7,568 nt of DNA from CAYJBP01 sp964368605 (GTDB lineage Bacteria > Bacillota > Dehalobacteriia > UBA4068): the NCBI GenBank assembly GCA_964368605.1, contig CAYJBP010000109.1, positions 1-7,568 of the forward strand. The letters are read 5' to 3'. A model generated the notes under the pieces. It worked only from the letters and a program-made list of their open reading frames with translations, made no database searches and was not told where the DNA came from. Shown one piece after another: positions 6,513 through 7,568 of the stretch (position 1 is its first letter; the number at the start of each line of letters is the position of its first letter). The translations under genes were made by a program, and so were the position numbers.

Positions 6513-7397
6513 ATGGAATTTTTAGTTGAAAATAATGATCGCTGTATAAGAGGCATTGCCGATCAAGGCAAAATCAGGTTTTATATTGCTAAAACCACAG
6601 GTCTAGTGGCCGAAGCCCAAAAGCGCCATGATACCTCGCCGGTGGTTACTATAGCTTTGGGGCGCTTATTAACGGCGGCTGCTTTAATGGGGCAAATGTT
6701 AAAAAGCGAGCGGGAAAGCCTAACTTTGCGCATTCAAAGTGATGGCCCGATTGGCAGCCTAACCGCTTTAAGCGATGTTAGCGGTGCGGTTAGAGGCTAT
6801 GCCGGCCAAAGCAAAGTATTTTTTGAAGAAGCCAATAAAGCAGATTTAGCGGCAGCACTGGGTTTAGATGGGCAGCTAACCGTAATTAAGGATTTGGGCT
6901 TAAAAGATCCTTATACCGGCATGGTAAGGCTGGAAACAGGCGCTATTGGCGATGAATTGGCACGCTACTTTTTATTATCGGAGCAAACCCAATCGGCAGT
7001 GGGGCTATCGGTGCTCTTAACCGATGAAGGCCAATTAATAACCGCAGGTGGCTATATACTGCAATTGATGCCGGGAGCTGATGAACAAACGGCAATTGCC
7101 TTGGAAAAGAACCTATCATCCTGCCATCCTATTTCACCATTATTTGCTAAGGGCTATAGTTTGGAGCAATTGGCCGATCTGCTTTTAAAAGATTTTGAGC
7201 CGCAGATACTGGAAACAAAAGAATTATGTTTTGCCTGTAATTGCGAGCGTAAGCGCCTGGAAAAGGTTTTGCGCAGCATGAGTGCGGAGGAATTAAAGTC
7301 CTGCTTGGAAGAGCAGGGGCAAATAGAGGCAGTATGCCGTTTTTGCGGCGAGAAATATGTTTTTACAAAAGATGAGTTAAAAACCTGGCTTGCTTAA
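6513..7397 (+). CDS. hslO: Hsp33, redox-regulated holdase chaperone
   Basis: The product is 294 residues, normal for Hsp33. It is a cytosolic chaperone that is inactive while its C-terminal cysteines bind zinc. Oxidants such as hypochlorite or peroxide with heat release the zinc, form disulfides and switch on binding of unfolding proteins. The zinc site is intact: C242 and C244 (ACNCERKR) and C275 and C278 (VCRFCGEKYVF), the family's CxC then CxxC, separated by 30 residues. C239 just ahead is an extra cysteine. The N-terminal core shows family segments such as LGRLLTAAALMG (49-60), LRIQSDGPIGSL (72-83), GAVRGYAG (91-98) and TGAIGDELARYF (142-153). AAAGGAG lies 5 bases before the ATG. The gene is second in a unit with the MATE transporter, with no separate promoter evident in the 19-base gap, and ends just before a strong hairpin terminator. 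Confidence 0.97.
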   Translation: MEFLVENNDRCIRGIADQGKIRFYIAKTTGLVAEAQKRHDTSPVVTIALGRLLTAAALMGQMLKSERESLTLRIQSDGPIGSLTALSDVSGAVRGYAGQSKVFFEEANKADLAAALGLDGQLTVIKDLGLKDPYTGMVRLETGAIGDELARYFLLSEQTQSAVGLSVLLTDEGQLITAGGYILQLMPGADEQTAIALEKNLSSCHPISPLFAKGYSLEQLADLLLKDFEPQILETKELCFACNCERKRLEKVLRSMSAEELKSCLEEQGQIEAVCRFCGEKYVFTKDELKTWLA

Positions 7398-7405
7398 GCT
7401 AGCAA

Positions 7406-7454
7406 AACAAAGTGGCTGTCAAAATGGGAAAACCATTTTGACAGCCACTTTGTT
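7406..7454. terminator. Perfect 22-bp hairpin between convergent genes
   Basis: The arms at 7406-7427 and 7433-7454 are exact reverse complements around a 5-base loop. It starts 8 bases after the hslO stop and ends 8 bases before the stop of the minus-strand gene, so it serves both. Read rightward, the tail after the GC core is CACTTTGTTAATT, a broken U-run. Read leftward it is CACTTTGTTTTGC, a somewhat better one. The core GGCTGTC/GACAGCC is the same as in the hairpin at 381-425. Confidence 0.88.
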
Positions 7455-7462
7455 AATTAAGG

Positions 7463-7568
7463 CTAAACATCGTCATCGTCGTCATTATCGTCATCATCGT
7501 CATCATCGTCATTATCGTCATCATCGTCATCATCGTCATTATCATCATTATCGTCGCTGTTATTGCTA
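7463..7568 (-). CDS. 3' end of a gene encoding an Asp/Asn-rich C-terminal tail (partial)
   Basis: The minus strand reads 34 codons then TAG (7465-7463). The visible residues start SNNS, continue as runs of aspartate interrupted by single asparagines, and end with one valine before the stop. Aspartate makes up about three quarters of the visible sequence. The upstream part and start lie beyond the window edge, so the product cannot be identified. Support for coding on this strand is the in-frame stop placed directly before a shared terminator and the convergent layout with hslO. The other minus frames or the plus strand would give Ser- or His/Arg-type repeats with no gene context. Acidic tails occur in several unrelated proteins, for example the delta subunit of RNA polymerase and calcium- or nucleic-acid-mimicking proteins. 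Nothing here selects among them. Confidence 0.6.
   Translation of the reverse strand, partial: SNNSDDNDDNDDDDDDDDNDDDDDDDDNDDDDDV
7484..7537. repeat. Two exact tandem copies of a 27-nt unit within a triplet repeat
   Basis: The copies occupy 7484-7510 and 7511-7537. Each is one ATTATCGTC followed by two ATCATCGTC, so a 9-nt subrepeat underlies it. Partial, degenerate units flank it on both sides (7466-7483 and 7538-7555). All unit lengths are multiples of three, so copy-number change by slippage would lengthen or shorten the acidic tail without a frameshift. Confidence 0.85.

Noticed and set aside
7466..7555. Possible CRISPR array in the repetitive right end
   Set aside because: The units are contiguous triplet-based repeats with no unique spacers, and they read as a continuous Asp/Asn codon run with an in-frame stop.

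Overview
The window looks like chromosomal DNA from a low- to mid-GC, Gram-positive-lineage anaerobe (Bacillota/Firmicutes, clostridial or Negativicutes-like). The evidence is strong AAGGAGG-type ribosome binding sites, a consensus sigma-A-type promoter, a DUF3784-type small membrane protein, a giant activase/2-hydroxyacyl-CoA-dehydratase-like fusion (a protein type of strict anaerobes) and an Hsp33 with a clostridial-looking zinc tail. The genus cannot be fixed from the sequence alone.

Layout, left to right. A small three-helix membrane protein (39-362, +) is followed by a perfect 20-bp hairpin terminator (381-425). A gene-free but highly structured stretch (426-638) separates it from a very large convergent gene (639-4952, -) encoding a 1437-residue protein: two ASKHA (BadF/BadG-type) ATPase domains, a cysteine-rich linker and a long HgdB-like region. 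A divergent control region (4953-5137) carries promoters for both directions and nested inverted repeats. Rightward from it runs a two-gene unit, a MATE efflux transporter (5138-6493) and the redox-regulated chaperone Hsp33, hslO (6513-7397), 19 bp apart. It ends in a perfect 22-bp hairpin (7406-7454) that also serves the convergent gene entering from the right edge. Only the 3' end of that gene is visible; it encodes an almost pure Asp/Asn tail (7463-7568, -) built from a 27-nt tandem repeat.

How the genes may work together. The large fusion carries its own ATP-driven electron injector (two activase halves in one chain) and its own reductase-like region. No CoA-transferase, electron-transfer flavoprotein or acyl-CoA dehydrogenase gene is present here, so it looks like a stand-alone ATP-dependent reductase of unknown substrate, and it is the least understood system in the window. 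The MATE pump and Hsp33 share a transcript and could both respond to chemical or oxidative stress, which is inference only. No insertion sequence, phage gene, CRISPR array, tRNA or rRNA was seen.
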